Source: Sphingomonas sp. NFR15 (GTDB lineage: Bacteria > Pseudomonadota > Alphaproteobacteria > Sphingomonadales > Sphingomonadaceae). Taken from it: DNA of 64,000 nt. The stretch is taken from positions 434,001-498,000 of the forward strand of contig NZ_FMWX01000002.1 of assembly GCF_900103265.1 (NCBI RefSeq), written 5' to 3'. This document shows positions 51,165 to 59,895 of this stretch, piece after piece. Position 1 is the first letter of the stretch, and each line of letters opens with the position of its first letter. A model generated the notes under the pieces. That model saw only the letters and a program-made list of their open reading frames with translations. It was not told where the DNA came from and did not search any database. The position numbers and the translations under genes were made by a program.

Positions 51165-54100
51165 AGGACGCGCTGCAACGCAATGCGCAGGCGCTGTGGC
51201 TGGCGGCGATCCTGCTGATCGCGGGCGGCATCTTCGCGGCGACGCGGATGCCGGTGAGCCTGTTCCCGCATATCGATTTCCCGCGCGTCGTCGTTTCGAT
51301 CGACGCCGGTGACCGCGATGCGGCAGCGATGACGGCTGAGATCACCCGCCCGATCGAGATCGCCTTGCGCGCGGTCCCGGGCGTGACGCGCGTTCGCTCC
51401 ACCACCAGCCGTGGCTCGGCTGAGGTCGCGGTCAATTTTCCTTGGGAAGCGGATATGGTCGCGGCGACGCTCGCGACCCAAACCGCGCTTGCGACGACAC
51501 TCCCTGATCTGCCTGCGGGCACGCGCTTTGACGTGCGCCGTTCCGATCCAACGATCTTCCCGGTGCTCGGTATCGCGTTGACCTCCGATACGCTCGACCA
51601 GAATGCGCTGCGTCAGATCGCCGAACTCGACGTCCGCCCGGCGTTGACGTCGGTGCCCGGCGTGGCGGGGATCGACGTCCTAGGCGGGTCCCCTCGCGAA
51701 CTTGCGATCGATGTCGATCCCGCTAAGGCACAGGCCCTCGGCTTATCGCTCGATTCGATTTCCGCCACGATCGGCAAGACCAATACCGTACGCGGCGTCG
51801 GCAAGCTCGAGGATCGTCACCGGCTCTATCTCGTCCTCTCCGAGAACCGCATCACCAGCATCGCGGATCTCGCCGCGACGCCAGTTAAGGCGGCAACCGG
51901 AAACGCCGCCGGCATCGTCACCCTGGGCCAGATTGCGGCCATCCATCCCTCCGTTGCGCCAAATTTCACCAAAGTATCTTCGGGCGGACGCAACGCTGTG
52001 CTCGTCAACATCCGCCAATCGCTTAGCGGCGATACGGTGCGGATAGTGCGTGACGTCGATGCGCGTCTCCCCAACCTCGGCCTGCCGCCGAGCGTCAAAG
52101 TCACGCGTTTCTACGACCAGTCCGAGCTGGTGACGGGCGCCGCCAATGCGGTGCGCGACGCGATCCTGATCGGCGCGGTGCTGGCGGGGCTGGTGCTGTT
52201 CCTGTTTTTGCGATCGACGCGACTGATGATCCTCACCGGGCTGATGCTGCCCGCCGTGCTCGCCTCGACCTGCCTGATCCTCTTCGCGTTCGGCATGAGC
52301 TTCAACATGATGACTTTGGGCGGCATGGCGGCGGCGGTGGGGCTTGTCGTCGATGATGCCGTGGTGATGCTCGAGCACATCATGCGCCGCCTGCAGGAGG
52401 GTGAAACGGCGGTGGGGAAGGCAGCTGCGGAGATGTCCAAGCCGCTGATCGGATCGACCGCGGCGACAATCGTCGTCTTCATGCCGCTCGCCTTCGTCAG
52501 CGGCGTGACCGGAGGCTTCTTCAAGGCGCTTGCGCTGACGATGGTGGCGGCGCTCGGGCTTTCGCTGGTGTTCGCGCGGCTCGTCCTGCCACTGCTGGCG
52601 GAGCGGTGGGTCCGTGCGAAAGATGTCGAGGCGGCGGAGAAAGCGGGCGGGTTTCAGCAAAGGCTCGAACGCTGGAACGGCAAGGCTGTCGATCGGGCGC
52701 TGGCCCGACCGGGCCTGTGCGTGGTGCTTGTCGGCGTCGGACTGGCGGTGCTCGGCTATGCGGCGTGGGTCCACGTTCCGTCGGGCTTTATGCCGGCGAT
52801 GGACGAGGGTGGATTCATTCTCGATTACAAGGCGCAGCCCGGCGCGGCGCTCGACGACACCGACCGTCTGCTGCGGCAGGTCGAGCAGATCATCACTGCG
52901 ACCCCCGACGTGGCGAGCTATTCCAGGCGCACGGGCGCGCAACTCGGCGGCGGGCTGACTGAGGCCGACGAGGGCGATTACTTCATTCGGCTAAAAACTG
53001 GATCGCGTCGCCCGATCGATGCGGTGATGACTGAAATCCGGAGCGAGGTGCAGGCGAAGGTCCCCGGCCTCGACATCGAGACCGCGCAGCTGATGGAGGA
53101 TTTGATCGGCGATCTCACCGCTGTCCCGCAACCGATCGAGGTCAAACTGTTCGGTGATGATCCGAAAGTGCTCGCCGACAGCGCGAAGCGCGTCGGCGAG
53201 ACGATCGGCAAGATCACCGGTATCGTCGAGGTGGTCGACGGTCTGCGCGTCGCGGGCGATGCGCTGACGGTGAAGATTGATCCCGCCGCCGCGCTCCAAC
53301 AGGGGTTCGACCCCGACGCAATCTCGACGCAGATCGAGGCGCTGGTCGCCGGAACGCAATCGACTCAGCTCCGCATCGGCGAGCAACTCGTGACCGCCCG
53401 CGTTCGCGCGCCTGCTGAACTCCGCGCGCGTGCCGACGAACTCGCGCGGTTACCGCTGACGGCACCCGATGGGCATCTCGTGCGGCTGGGGCAGGTCGCC
53501 ACCGTATCCGTCACGCCCGGGCAGCAACAAATCACGCGCGAGGATCTCGCGCCCTTTATCGCCGTCACCGCGCGGCTCGAGGGTCGCGATCTCGGATCGG
53601 GCATGAAGGACGTGCAGGCGGCGGTCCGGGGCCTCCACCTGCCGGCCTCGGTGCGCGTTGATTATGGTGGACTCTATGCGCAACAGCAGCAGAGCTTCGC
53701 CGATCTCACCGTCGTGTTCCTCGCCGCCCTGCTGCTAAGTGCGCTGCTGATGACTTTCCTGTTCGGCCGCCTCGCCTGGACGCTGGCGGCGATCGTTACC
53801 GTGCTGCTGTCAGCGGCGATGGTGTTGGTCGGCTTGTGGATCACCGGCATTGAACTCGACATCTCGGCGTTGATGGGGCTGACGATGGTCGTCGGCATGG
53901 TCAGCGAACTGGTGATCTTTTTCCTCGCCGAACTGCCGCGCGAAACCGTGAATCTTGTCGAAGCATTGCATGAGGCAGGTCGCAAGCGCCTGCGCCCGAT
54001 TCTGATGTCGGCGCTGATCGCGGCGCTTACGCTCGCACCGCTCGCGCTCGGCCTGTCGCGCGGCGCGGGGCTTCAGCGTCCGCTCGCGACGGCGATCATT

Positions 54101-54190
54101 TTCGGTCTGACGGCTGCGGTGCCGCTGGTGCTGGTATTTTTGCCTGCGCTGATGCTTCTCCTTTGCAGAAGGGGCGTAACTACTCGGTAA
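51161..54190 (+). CDS. RND-family efflux transporter permease
   Basis: The 1009-residue product has 12 predicted membrane helices with two large periplasmic loops. It carries the RND landmarks LFPHIDFPRVVVSIDAG, GDRDAAAMTAEITRPIEIAL, GLVVDDAVVMLEHIMRRL with two Asp in helix 4, PSGFMPAMDEGGFILDYK, and LRPILMSALIAALTLAPLAL. The helix 4 DD pair and the lack of a CzcA-type metal signature suggest small organic substrates rather than cations. Substrate and direction are inferred. Confidence 0.9.
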   Translation: MKDALQRNAQALWLAAILLIAGGIFAATRMPVSLFPHIDFPRVVVSIDAGDRDAAAMTAEITRPIEIALRAVPGVTRVRSTTSRGSAEVAVNFPWEADMVAATLATQTALATTLPDLPAGTRFDVRRSDPTIFPVLGIALTSDTLDQNALRQIAELDVRPALTSVPGVAGIDVLGGSPRELAIDVDPAKAQALGLSLDSISATIGKTNTVRGVGKLEDRHRLYLVLSENRITSIADLAATPVKAATGNAAGIVTLGQIAAIHPSVAPNFTKVSSGGRNAVLVNIRQSLSGDTVRIVRDVDARLPNLGLPPSVKVTRFYDQSELVTGAANAVRDAILIGAVLAGLVLFLFLRSTRLMILTGLMLPAVLASTCLILFAFGMSFNMMTLGGMAAAVGLVVDDAVVMLEHIMRRLQEGETAVGKAAAEMSKPLIGSTAATIVVFMPLAFVSGVTGGFFKALALTMVAALGLSLVFARLVLPLLAERWVRAKDVEAAEKAGGFQQRLERWNGKAVDRALARPGLCVVLVGVGLAVLGYAAWVHVPSGFMPAMDEGGFILDYKAQPGAALDDTDRLLRQVEQIITATPDVASYSRRTGAQLGGGLTEADEGDYFIRLKTGSRRPIDAVMTEIRSEVQAKVPGLDIETAQLMEDLIGDLTAVPQPIEVKLFGDDPKVLADSAKRVGETIGKITGIVEVVDGLRVAGDALTVKIDPAAALQQGFDPDAISTQIEALVAGTQSTQLRIGEQLVTARVRAPAELRARADELARLPLTAPDGHLVRLGQVATVSVTPGQQQITREDLAPFIAVTARLEGRDLGSGMKDVQAAVRGLHLPASVRVDYGGLYAQQQQSFADLTVVFLAALLLSALLMTFLFGRLAWTLAAIVTVLLSAAMVLVGLWITGIELDISALMGLTMVVGMVSELVIFFLAELPRETVNLVEALHEAGRKRLRPILMSALIAALTLAPLALGLSRGAGLQRPLATAIIFGLTAAVPLVLVFLPALMLLLCRRGVTTR

Positions 54191-54526
54191 GATCGTGCTG
54201 CGGACGGTTCCCGCCTATTGGTGTAGCGGGCCATGACTTTCAATGGCGGCTCACATTCTGCGTGCGTAAATTGCGGGCCCCGCTCCGGTCGAGGTTTTGT
54301 TATTCGGCAATGCCGGTCTAGCAAACAAAGGATGTCGGCTTTTGGGAAGACCTGACGGTCGCCTTGTGGATCGGGAACGACGGGTTTGTCCCCATTCCCC
54401 GTCATCGATGGCGTACACCGACGCCGCCGATAGGCGCTCGGTGAGAACTGTGCTCAGCGAGACGTGACAGGCAGATCGGTCACGAACCTTACTCTCGGCA
54501 TGCAGCCGAAAGCCTCGTGTCGTTCG
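54191..54526. other. Intergenic region before the integrases, nothing recognised
   Basis: About 340 bases between the convergent RND permease and first integrase gene. No open frame with features, no repeat, and no clear terminator hairpin were seen. Confidence 0.6.
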
Positions 54527-55711
54527 TCAGGCAACCTCCATCAGCTTGCTGATCAATCGACCAATACGCTCGTTTTCCTCGATAGCGGCACCGTCCGACA
54601 AATGCGCATAACGTGCCGTCATTTTCACGCTCGAATGCCCCAGCAGCTTACTGATCATCGGCAGCGTCTCGGACATGGCGGCGGCATGGCTCGCGAAGCT
54701 GTGGCGAAGATCATGCATGCGGACGTGCGCCAGACCTGCCGCCAACCGGGCGCGCCGATAGGCACCGTCCATGCGCGCCACCGTCAACGGCTTGTCCGCG
54801 ATCCAGAACACTGAAGAAAGGTCCGCATGGCGTGGCATCCGCTCCAGCAGTTCAACCGCTGCCGTCCCCAGCCACACCGTGCGAGGCCCGGTTTTCGCGT
54901 CGTGGAGCAGAAGGCGGCGGGCCCGCACCTCGCTCCAGTCCAAGCCGCAGATTTCGCCTTTGCGGCACCCGGTCAGCGCGATCAGCCGAATGGCATCTGC
55001 CTCCATCGGCGCCGACACCCTTAGGTCAGCCAGCGCAGATCCGAACCGCGAAAACTCTGCATCGGACAGCATACACTCGTGTTTGCGAGTTGGGTTGCGC
55101 TTGATCTGGGTGCAGGGATTCGAATTCGCCGAGATGACGCCCCATGCATCGGCTTTGTTGAACACCTCACCGAGCAACTGAAGCGAGCGGTTGGCCGCAG
55201 CAGGCCCCGACTTCGCCGAGAGCCCGGCGAACCAGTGCGAAACATCCGCAGGCTCGATCTTGTCGAGGAAGCGCCGGGCGAACCCGCGTTCGAGGTGCCT
55301 GCGATAGTAGATGTTGCGATCGAGCGTCGACGGCTTCCAGCGCGGGGACACGTTGTCCCAGAATTCCGAGAGGAACGCGTCGAAGCGCGGGACCCGACGG
55401 GTGCTCATAAGCGTGTCGGCGGGGTTCTCGCCGATCTGGGCGCGCACCAGGACGCGCCGCGCTACATCGAGCGCCTGCACGCGGGAGATCACGCGCGCAT
55501 CGCCGATCGTGACGGTTCGGGTGCGACCGTCCATCCGTACCTGAACGACGTAGATCCGTCGCCCGCTCTCATAGGAGCGCGTACCAAATCCGGGCAACTC
55601 ACTGGACCATTGTGTCAGCCGGCACCTATGAACCGGCCGGGCATCAGCAGCCGGCAGGTTGGCCGTGGCGAGTTCCAGAGCGACTATATCGCGGAGCGTG
55701 CGCGCGTTCAC
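54527..55711 (-). CDS. Tyrosine recombinase (second of the pair)
   Basis: The 394-residue protein starts at a GTG that overlaps the stop of the upstream integrase (GTGA). It has an N-terminal arm-binding fragment (SSELPGFGTRSYESGRRIYV), a SAM-like core and the full catalytic set: R250 (LTGCRKGEICGLDW), H333-x2-R336 (MHDLRHSFAS), H359 and Y368 (LGHSSVKMTARYAHL). It is intact. It is one of the two enzymes that probably integrate or excise this island. Confidence 0.92.
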   Translation of the reverse strand: MNARTLRDIVALELATANLPAADARPVHRCRLTQWSSELPGFGTRSYESGRRIYVVQVRMDGRTRTVTIGDARVISRVQALDVARRVLVRAQIGENPADTLMSTRRVPRFDAFLSEFWDNVSPRWKPSTLDRNIYYRRHLERGFARRFLDKIEPADVSHWFAGLSAKSGPAAANRSLQLLGEVFNKADAWGVISANSNPCTQIKRNPTRKHECMLSDAEFSRFGSALADLRVSAPMEADAIRLIALTGCRKGEICGLDWSEVRARRLLLHDAKTGPRTVWLGTAAVELLERMPRHADLSSVFWIADKPLTVARMDGAYRRARLAAGLAHVRMHDLRHSFASHAAAMSETLPMISKLLGHSSVKMTARYAHLSDGAAIEENERIGRLISKLMEVA

Positions 55712-56961
55712 AGCCCCGCCTCCATCTTGTCGGCAATGGACGCGCATACCCGCGCTGCGGACTCGGACACCACGTCGTCCGCAAGATGCGCGTAGCGCGC
55801 GGTAGATTCAGGAAGGGCGTGGCCAAGGAGCTTGCCCACCGCCGAGAGCGACACGCCATTCCGGATCGCAAGCGACGCGAAACTGTGTCGCAGATCATGC
55901 AACCGAACGTCTATCAATCCGGCGCGCGCGCGGAGCTTGTACCATGCCGGGTCCGGGTTGAACGGGACACTTGAATTTCGCCCGCCGGGGAAAACCAGGC
56001 CCGAGATCCGTTCGCCGCGAAGGTCGTCGAGGATCTTGCGGGCCGGTGCGTTGAGATAGATGACTTTCGCGCCGGTCTTGCTGTCCGGCAGAAAAATACG
56101 CGGCGGTTTGATCCACTCCCATCGCAAACCTGCGATCTCCTGTCGCCGCGCGCCTGTGTAGATCAACAGCCGAATGATGCTCACCGCCTCGGGGAGTTCG
56201 GCTTCTGCGGCCTTCAACACAGAAGCCAATGCTCGATACTCCGATCCGCTGAGATAGCGTTCCGGGAGCTTGCGCTTGTAGCGGGCAATGCCCTTGCAGG
56301 GATTGGAGCCGCCGGGCCGGTAGCCGAGCGTCTCTGCCATCTTGAACATGGACGCCAGCACCGGCACCGACCGGTTGAATGCGGCAGGCTTCTGACCCAT
56401 CGCGTCGCGCCATTTCACGATGTCGGCGCGGGTCATTTGTGCAACCGGAAGCGAACCGAATGCCGGCAGAATATGTGCCCTGATCGCCCATGCGTTTCGG
56501 GTCGCGGTACTGGCCTTCCAGCCCGCCACGCACTGCATGAATTCCGGAAAAAACTGCTCGAACGTCAGCCTCGCGCTGGGCTTCGCGACGGGCTTTTGGG
56601 GCAGTCCGTCGAGTGCTGCCGACCGAAGAATTTTGAGGGCTTCGCGACGAGCTTGCCGGACGTCCATTGTGGCTGCCGACCCCAAAGTCTCGAACCTGGC
56701 ATTGCCCCGTTCTCTATGCCGTAATACCCAGGTCTTGTGGCCCGAGATTCGGCACCGCAGCCCGAATCCGGGCAGGTCCGTGTCCCAGTAAATCATCGGC
56801 TTTTTGGGAGCACGGCGCCGAGCGATATTGCCGTCGAGGCGGACAATTTCGTTGCCGGCGGACATCCCAGAAAGTGGCGGCGACTCGGCTATCAAATAGC
56901 CATCTGGACCCTCCGAAGTGCTCCCTATTGCTTCGTTTCCGCCCTTCTGATACTTCACCAT
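55708..56961 (-). CDS. Tyrosine recombinase (first of the pair)
   Basis: The 417-residue product has an N-terminal arm-binding domain (PMIYWDTDLPGFGLRCRISG) and the catalytic set R272 (YTGARRQEIAGLRW), H355-x2-R358 (LHDLRHSFAS), H381 and Y390 (LGHALPESTARYAHL). Its start is 26 bases from attR, so it reads away from the att site. An internal ATG 32 codons in (56865) could be the start. The second integrase overlaps its end. Confidence 0.92.
   Translation of the reverse strand: MVKYQKGGNEAIGSTSEGPDGYLIAESPPLSGMSAGNEIVRLDGNIARRRAPKKPMIYWDTDLPGFGLRCRISGHKTWVLRHRERGNARFETLGSAATMDVRQARREALKILRSAALDGLPQKPVAKPSARLTFEQFFPEFMQCVAGWKASTATRNAWAIRAHILPAFGSLPVAQMTRADIVKWRDAMGQKPAAFNRSVPVLASMFKMAETLGYRPGGSNPCKGIARYKRKLPERYLSGSEYRALASVLKAAEAELPEAVSIIRLLIYTGARRQEIAGLRWEWIKPPRIFLPDSKTGAKVIYLNAPARKILDDLRGERISGLVFPGGRNSSVPFNPDPAWYKLRARAGLIDVRLHDLRHSFASLAIRNGVSLSAVGKLLGHALPESTARYAHLADDVVSESAARVCASIADKMEAGL
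56887..56901. promoter_or_regulatory. Palindrome near attR, possible arm site
   Basis: GGCTAT-CAA-ATAGCC, a perfect 6-bp inverted repeat about 90 bases inside attR and within the first integrase gene. Its arm word ATAGCC recurs near attL. Confidence 0.3.
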
Positions 56962-56986
56962 AAATGCCTACTTTCAACGGGTTATT

Positions 56987-57001
56987 CGTGTAGGGTGTGC
57001 A
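56987..57001. repeat. Right attachment site core (attR) of the island
   Basis: Exact copy of 24635-24649. It lies two bases upstream of the cobB ATG, so integration replaced the bases upstream of the cobB start, including its native promoter region. Confidence 0.75.
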
Positions 57002-57003
57002 CC

Positions 57004-57702
57004 ATGTCCGACATTCGCGACCTCGTGATCCTCACCGGCGCCGGCATCTCCGCCGAGAGCGGGCTCGCGACTTTTCGGGGGCCGGGCGGGTTGTGGGAGG
57101 GGCACCGCGTCGAGGATGTCTGCACGCCCGAGGCGCTCGCGCGTGATCCCGAGCTGGTTCACCGCTTCTACGACGCGCGGCGCGCCGCGCTCGCGGCGGC
57201 CACGCCCAATGCCGCGCATGTCGCGCTGGCGCGGCTCGACGCCGAATGGCCTGGCGACCTGCTGATCGTCACGCAGAATGTCGATGACCTGCACGAGCGC
57301 GCCGGGGCGACGCGGGTGCTCCACATGCATGGCGAGCTGCGCTCGGCGCTGTGCGCGCTGTGCGGGGTGCGTACCGAATGGAGCGACGCGCTGCCGCCGG
57401 GCGCGCCCTGCCCGAACTGCGACGCGCCCGCGCTGCGCCCCGACATCGTGTTCTTCGGCGAGATGCCGTATCAGATGGAGCGGATCGAACAGGCGCTGGC
57501 GGAGGCCGATCTGTTCGTGTCGATCGGCACCTCGGGCGCGGTCTATCCGGCGGCGGGGTTCGTGCGATTGGCGAGCCGCTATGGCGCCGACACGCTCGAA
57601 CTCAATCTGGAAGCCTCGGCCGGGAGTGGCTATTTCGCCGCGACACGGCTCGGCCCGGCGACTAAGCTGGTGCCCGAATGGGTCGACGCGATGCTCGCCT
57701 GA
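57004..57702 (+). CDS. cobB: Sir2-family NAD-dependent deacylase
   Basis: The 232-residue product has the NAD motif LTGAGISAESGLATFRGPGG, TQNVDDLHERAG, the catalytic His in LHMHGELRSALC, and four zinc cysteines (C-x2-C in ALCALCG and CPNC). It removes acetyl or acyl groups from lysines. The island's right end lies against its start, so its expression may now be driven from inside the island. Confidence 0.95.
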   Translation: MSDIRDLVILTGAGISAESGLATFRGPGGLWEGHRVEDVCTPEALARDPELVHRFYDARRAALAAATPNAAHVALARLDAEWPGDLLIVTQNVDDLHERAGATRVLHMHGELRSALCALCGVRTEWSDALPPGAPCPNCDAPALRPDIVFFGEMPYQMERIEQALAEADLFVSIGTSGAVYPAAGFVRLASRYGADTLELNLEASAGSGYFAATRLGPATKLVPEWVDAMLA

Positions 57703-57713
57703 AGGAGATTTCA

Positions 57714-58250
57714 ATGCTTGGACGGACCATCCCCGAAGTCACGCTGAAAACGCGCGTGCGCGGCGAGAGCGTCGGCGGCCCCAACCCGTTCCGCTGGCAG
57801 GACGTCGCCACCCGCGATCTGTTCGCGGGCAAGCGCACGGTGGTGTTCAGCCTGCCCGGCGCCTTCACGCCGACCTGCTCGACCGAGCAATGCCCCGCCT
57901 TCGAGCGCGAGTATGACCGGCTGAAGGCGCTCGGCGCGGACGAGGTCTATTGCATCTCGGTCAACGACGCGTTCGTGATGTACCAATGGGGCCGCCACCT
58001 CGGCGTGGAGAAGGTGAAGCTGCTGCCCGACGGCTCGGGCGATTTCACGCGGCGGATGGGCATGCTGATCCGCAAGGACCATCTCGGCTTCGGCGAGCGG
58101 AGCTGGCGCTATGCGATGGTGGTCGAGGATGGGGAGATCGTCGCCTGGTTCGAGGAACCCGGGATCAACGACCAGGGTCTCGACGAAGACCCCTATGGCG
58201 AAAGCGCACCGGACAAGGTGATCGCCTGGCTGGAGGCCAATCCGCGGTAA
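57714..58250 (+). CDS. Peroxiredoxin, Prx5-like (glutaredoxin/GSH-dependent type)
   Basis: The start at 57714 follows AAGGAG, 11 bases after cobB. The 178-residue product has the peroxidatic motif PGAFTPTCSTEQCPAFE (Cys55, second Cys60), VYCISVNDAFVMYQWG and the Prx5 tail. It reduces hydroperoxides in the cytosol. An upstream in-frame ATG at 57678 overlaps cobB. Confidence 0.92.
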   Translation: MLGRTIPEVTLKTRVRGESVGGPNPFRWQDVATRDLFAGKRTVVFSLPGAFTPTCSTEQCPAFEREYDRLKALGADEVYCISVNDAFVMYQWGRHLGVEKVKLLPDGSGDFTRRMGMLIRKDHLGFGERSWRYAMVVEDGEIVAWFEEPGINDQGLDEDPYGESAPDKVIAWLEANPR

Positions 58251-58280
58251 CGCGCGGCCCGTCCCGAGCGGATGGTGGGT

Positions 58281-59186
58281 TTACAGCGTCAGCTCCCACG
58301 TCTCGCCCTGGACGGGTTCGCCGAAATCGCTGTGGGTCGCGGTCGCGGTGATGCGAAAGCCGTGCGCGGCATAGATGCGGCGCGCGCTTTCGAGGATGGT
58401 GTGCGTCCACAACGTCATGCGGGTGTAGCCCGCCTCCCGCGCGAAGGCGATGCAGCGCTCCACGAGATCGTTGGCGATGCCGAGTCCGCGCGCGCGTGGC
58501 TCGACATACAGCAGGCGCAGCCTGGCGATGCCGTCGCCACCGTCGGCCGCGAAGATCGAACCGGCGATCGCGCCGCCGCATTCGGCGATCCAGCAGCGTT
58601 CGCGGGCCGGATCAAAGCCGCGCAGGAACGCGGCCGTGACCTCGCCGAGCAGCGCCTCCATCGGCGCGCCCCAGCCGAACTGTTCGGCATAGAGGATCGC
58701 CTGGCGCGCGGCTATCATGCCCATGTCGCCGGGACGGTGCGTGCGAATGGTGTAGCCGGCGCGCGCTTCGCCCGAGAGCAGGCCGCGTGCGGTATCGAGC
58801 GCGCCGACCAGCGCGCGCCGGTCGGCTTCGCCCAGCGGCGCGAGGCGCGTCTCCAGCACCGCGCGCTGGCGTGAATCGAGATCGGCGAGGAGCGCCTGGC
58901 CCGCCTCGCTCAACGCCACCGGCCGGCGCCGCGCATCGCTGCCGCGGCCGCGCACGATCCAACCTTCGGCCTGGAAGCGGCGCAGCAGCCGGCTGGCGTA
59001 GCCGGGATCGAGCGCGAGGAAGTCTTGCAGATCGACCGCGAGCGCTTCGCCGCGCGTGCCGATCTCATATAGCAACCGCGCCTCGGTCAGTGTCAGCGGC
59101 ATGCCCAGATAGTGCGCGTCGAGACCGACGACGAACTGGGTGTGGAAGCGGTTGAAGGCGCGCAGCGCAAGCAGGGTTTCGTCCAT
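58281..59186 (-). CDS. MarR regulator fused to a GNAT acetyltransferase
   Basis: The 301-residue product has an N-terminal winged-helix MarR domain (LPLTLTEARLLYEIG split here: MPLTLTEARLLYEI, PGYASRLLRRFQAEGWIVRG, ARRRPVALSEAG) and a C-terminal GNAT domain from about 150 (VEPRARGLGIANDLVERCI, the acetyl-CoA loop, and AREAGYTRMTLWTHTI). MarR-GNAT fusions are known in many bacteria. Ligand and target unknown. Confidence 0.9.
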   Translation of the reverse strand: MDETLLALRAFNRFHTQFVVGLDAHYLGMPLTLTEARLLYEIGTRGEALAVDLQDFLALDPGYASRLLRRFQAEGWIVRGRGSDARRRPVALSEAGQALLADLDSRQRAVLETRLAPLGEADRRALVGALDTARGLLSGEARAGYTIRTHRPGDMGMIAARQAILYAEQFGWGAPMEALLGEVTAAFLRGFDPARERCWIAECGGAIAGSIFAADGGDGIARLRLLYVEPRARGLGIANDLVERCIAFAREAGYTRMTLWTHTILESARRIYAAHGFRITATATHSDFGEPVQGETWELTL

Positions 59187-59220
59187 GCCACGATGCTGCC
59201 AGAAAACTTGACCCAGTCAA

Positions 59221-59895
59221 CTATTCGACGGCGATTCCGAAAAATTCCTCGAGCACCTCGCGCGGGTGTTCGAACACCATGTCGGGTTCGCAGCGCAGCA
59301 GCACCTCGCGGTTGGCATAGCCCCACAGCACCGCGCCCGCCGTGATACCGACCTTCCTCGCGGCGGCGATGTCACGAGTCTCGTCACCGATCGACAAGGT
59401 GGCTTCGCGCGAAATCCGCATCCGCCGCAGTACCTTGCGATAACGTGGCGCCTTGCCGAACAGCGACGCGCCGCATTCGAACATCTCGATGCGCGCGGCG
59501 AGCGAGCCGAGCACGGCGCGGGCATTGTCTTCGGAATTGGAGGTGACCACCGCGATCCGGACGCCCGCGTCGGCGAGCGTGTGGATCACGTCCTTGACGC
59601 CGTCGAACAGCGCGATCCGGTCGATCTGCGTGGCGAGCTTCGCGTGGACATAGCGGCCGATCGCCGGCAGCTTCCAGCGCGGAATGCCGAGGTGGCGGAT
59701 CACCTCGCGCGTGGTGCGGCCGCGCAGCGATTCGACCTCGCCGGGCGGGACGCGGCGGAACTTGAAACGGTCGGCGAGTTCATCGGCGATCGACAGGAAC
59801 CAGTCGCCGCTATCGGCGAGCGTGCCGTCGAAATCGAAGATCGCGAGAGCATAGCGCGCGGGCCGGGCGCCGCCGGGCTGGAGCATCCCGGTCAC
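59221..59895 (-). CDS. HAD-family phosphatase
   Basis: The 224-residue product has LAIFDFDGTLADSGDW, VVTSNSEDNAR, GKAPRYRKVL and LSIGDETRDIAAARK, all four HAD motifs. It overlaps the EF-hand gene by four bases. Substrate unknown. Confidence 0.9.
   Translation of the reverse strand: MTGMLQPGGARPARYALAIFDFDGTLADSGDWFLSIADELADRFKFRRVPPGEVESLRGRTTREVIRHLGIPRWKLPAIGRYVHAKLATQIDRIALFDGVKDVIHTLADAGVRIAVVTSNSEDNARAVLGSLAARIEMFECGASLFGKAPRYRKVLRRMRISREATLSIGDETRDIAAARKVGITAGAVLWGYANREVLLRCEPDMVFEHPREVLEEFFGIAVE

Larger units (their letters stand above)
24635..57001. mobile_element. Integrated genomic island, about 32.4 kb
   Basis: A 15-base word (CGTGTAGGGTGTGCA) occurs at 24635-24649 and again at 56987-57001, with CAT three further bases on in both. 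Two tyrosine recombinase genes abut the right copy. Outside the copies, dapB and cobB face away from each other, so deletion of one copy plus the interior restores a roughly 110-base divergent promoter region. The interior carries accessory genes only, and none of the backbone's inverted repeats were seen in it. No conjugation, replication or phage structural genes were recognised, so it would need help to move. The boundary call rests on the repeat; the interior could be composite. Confidence 0.8.
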
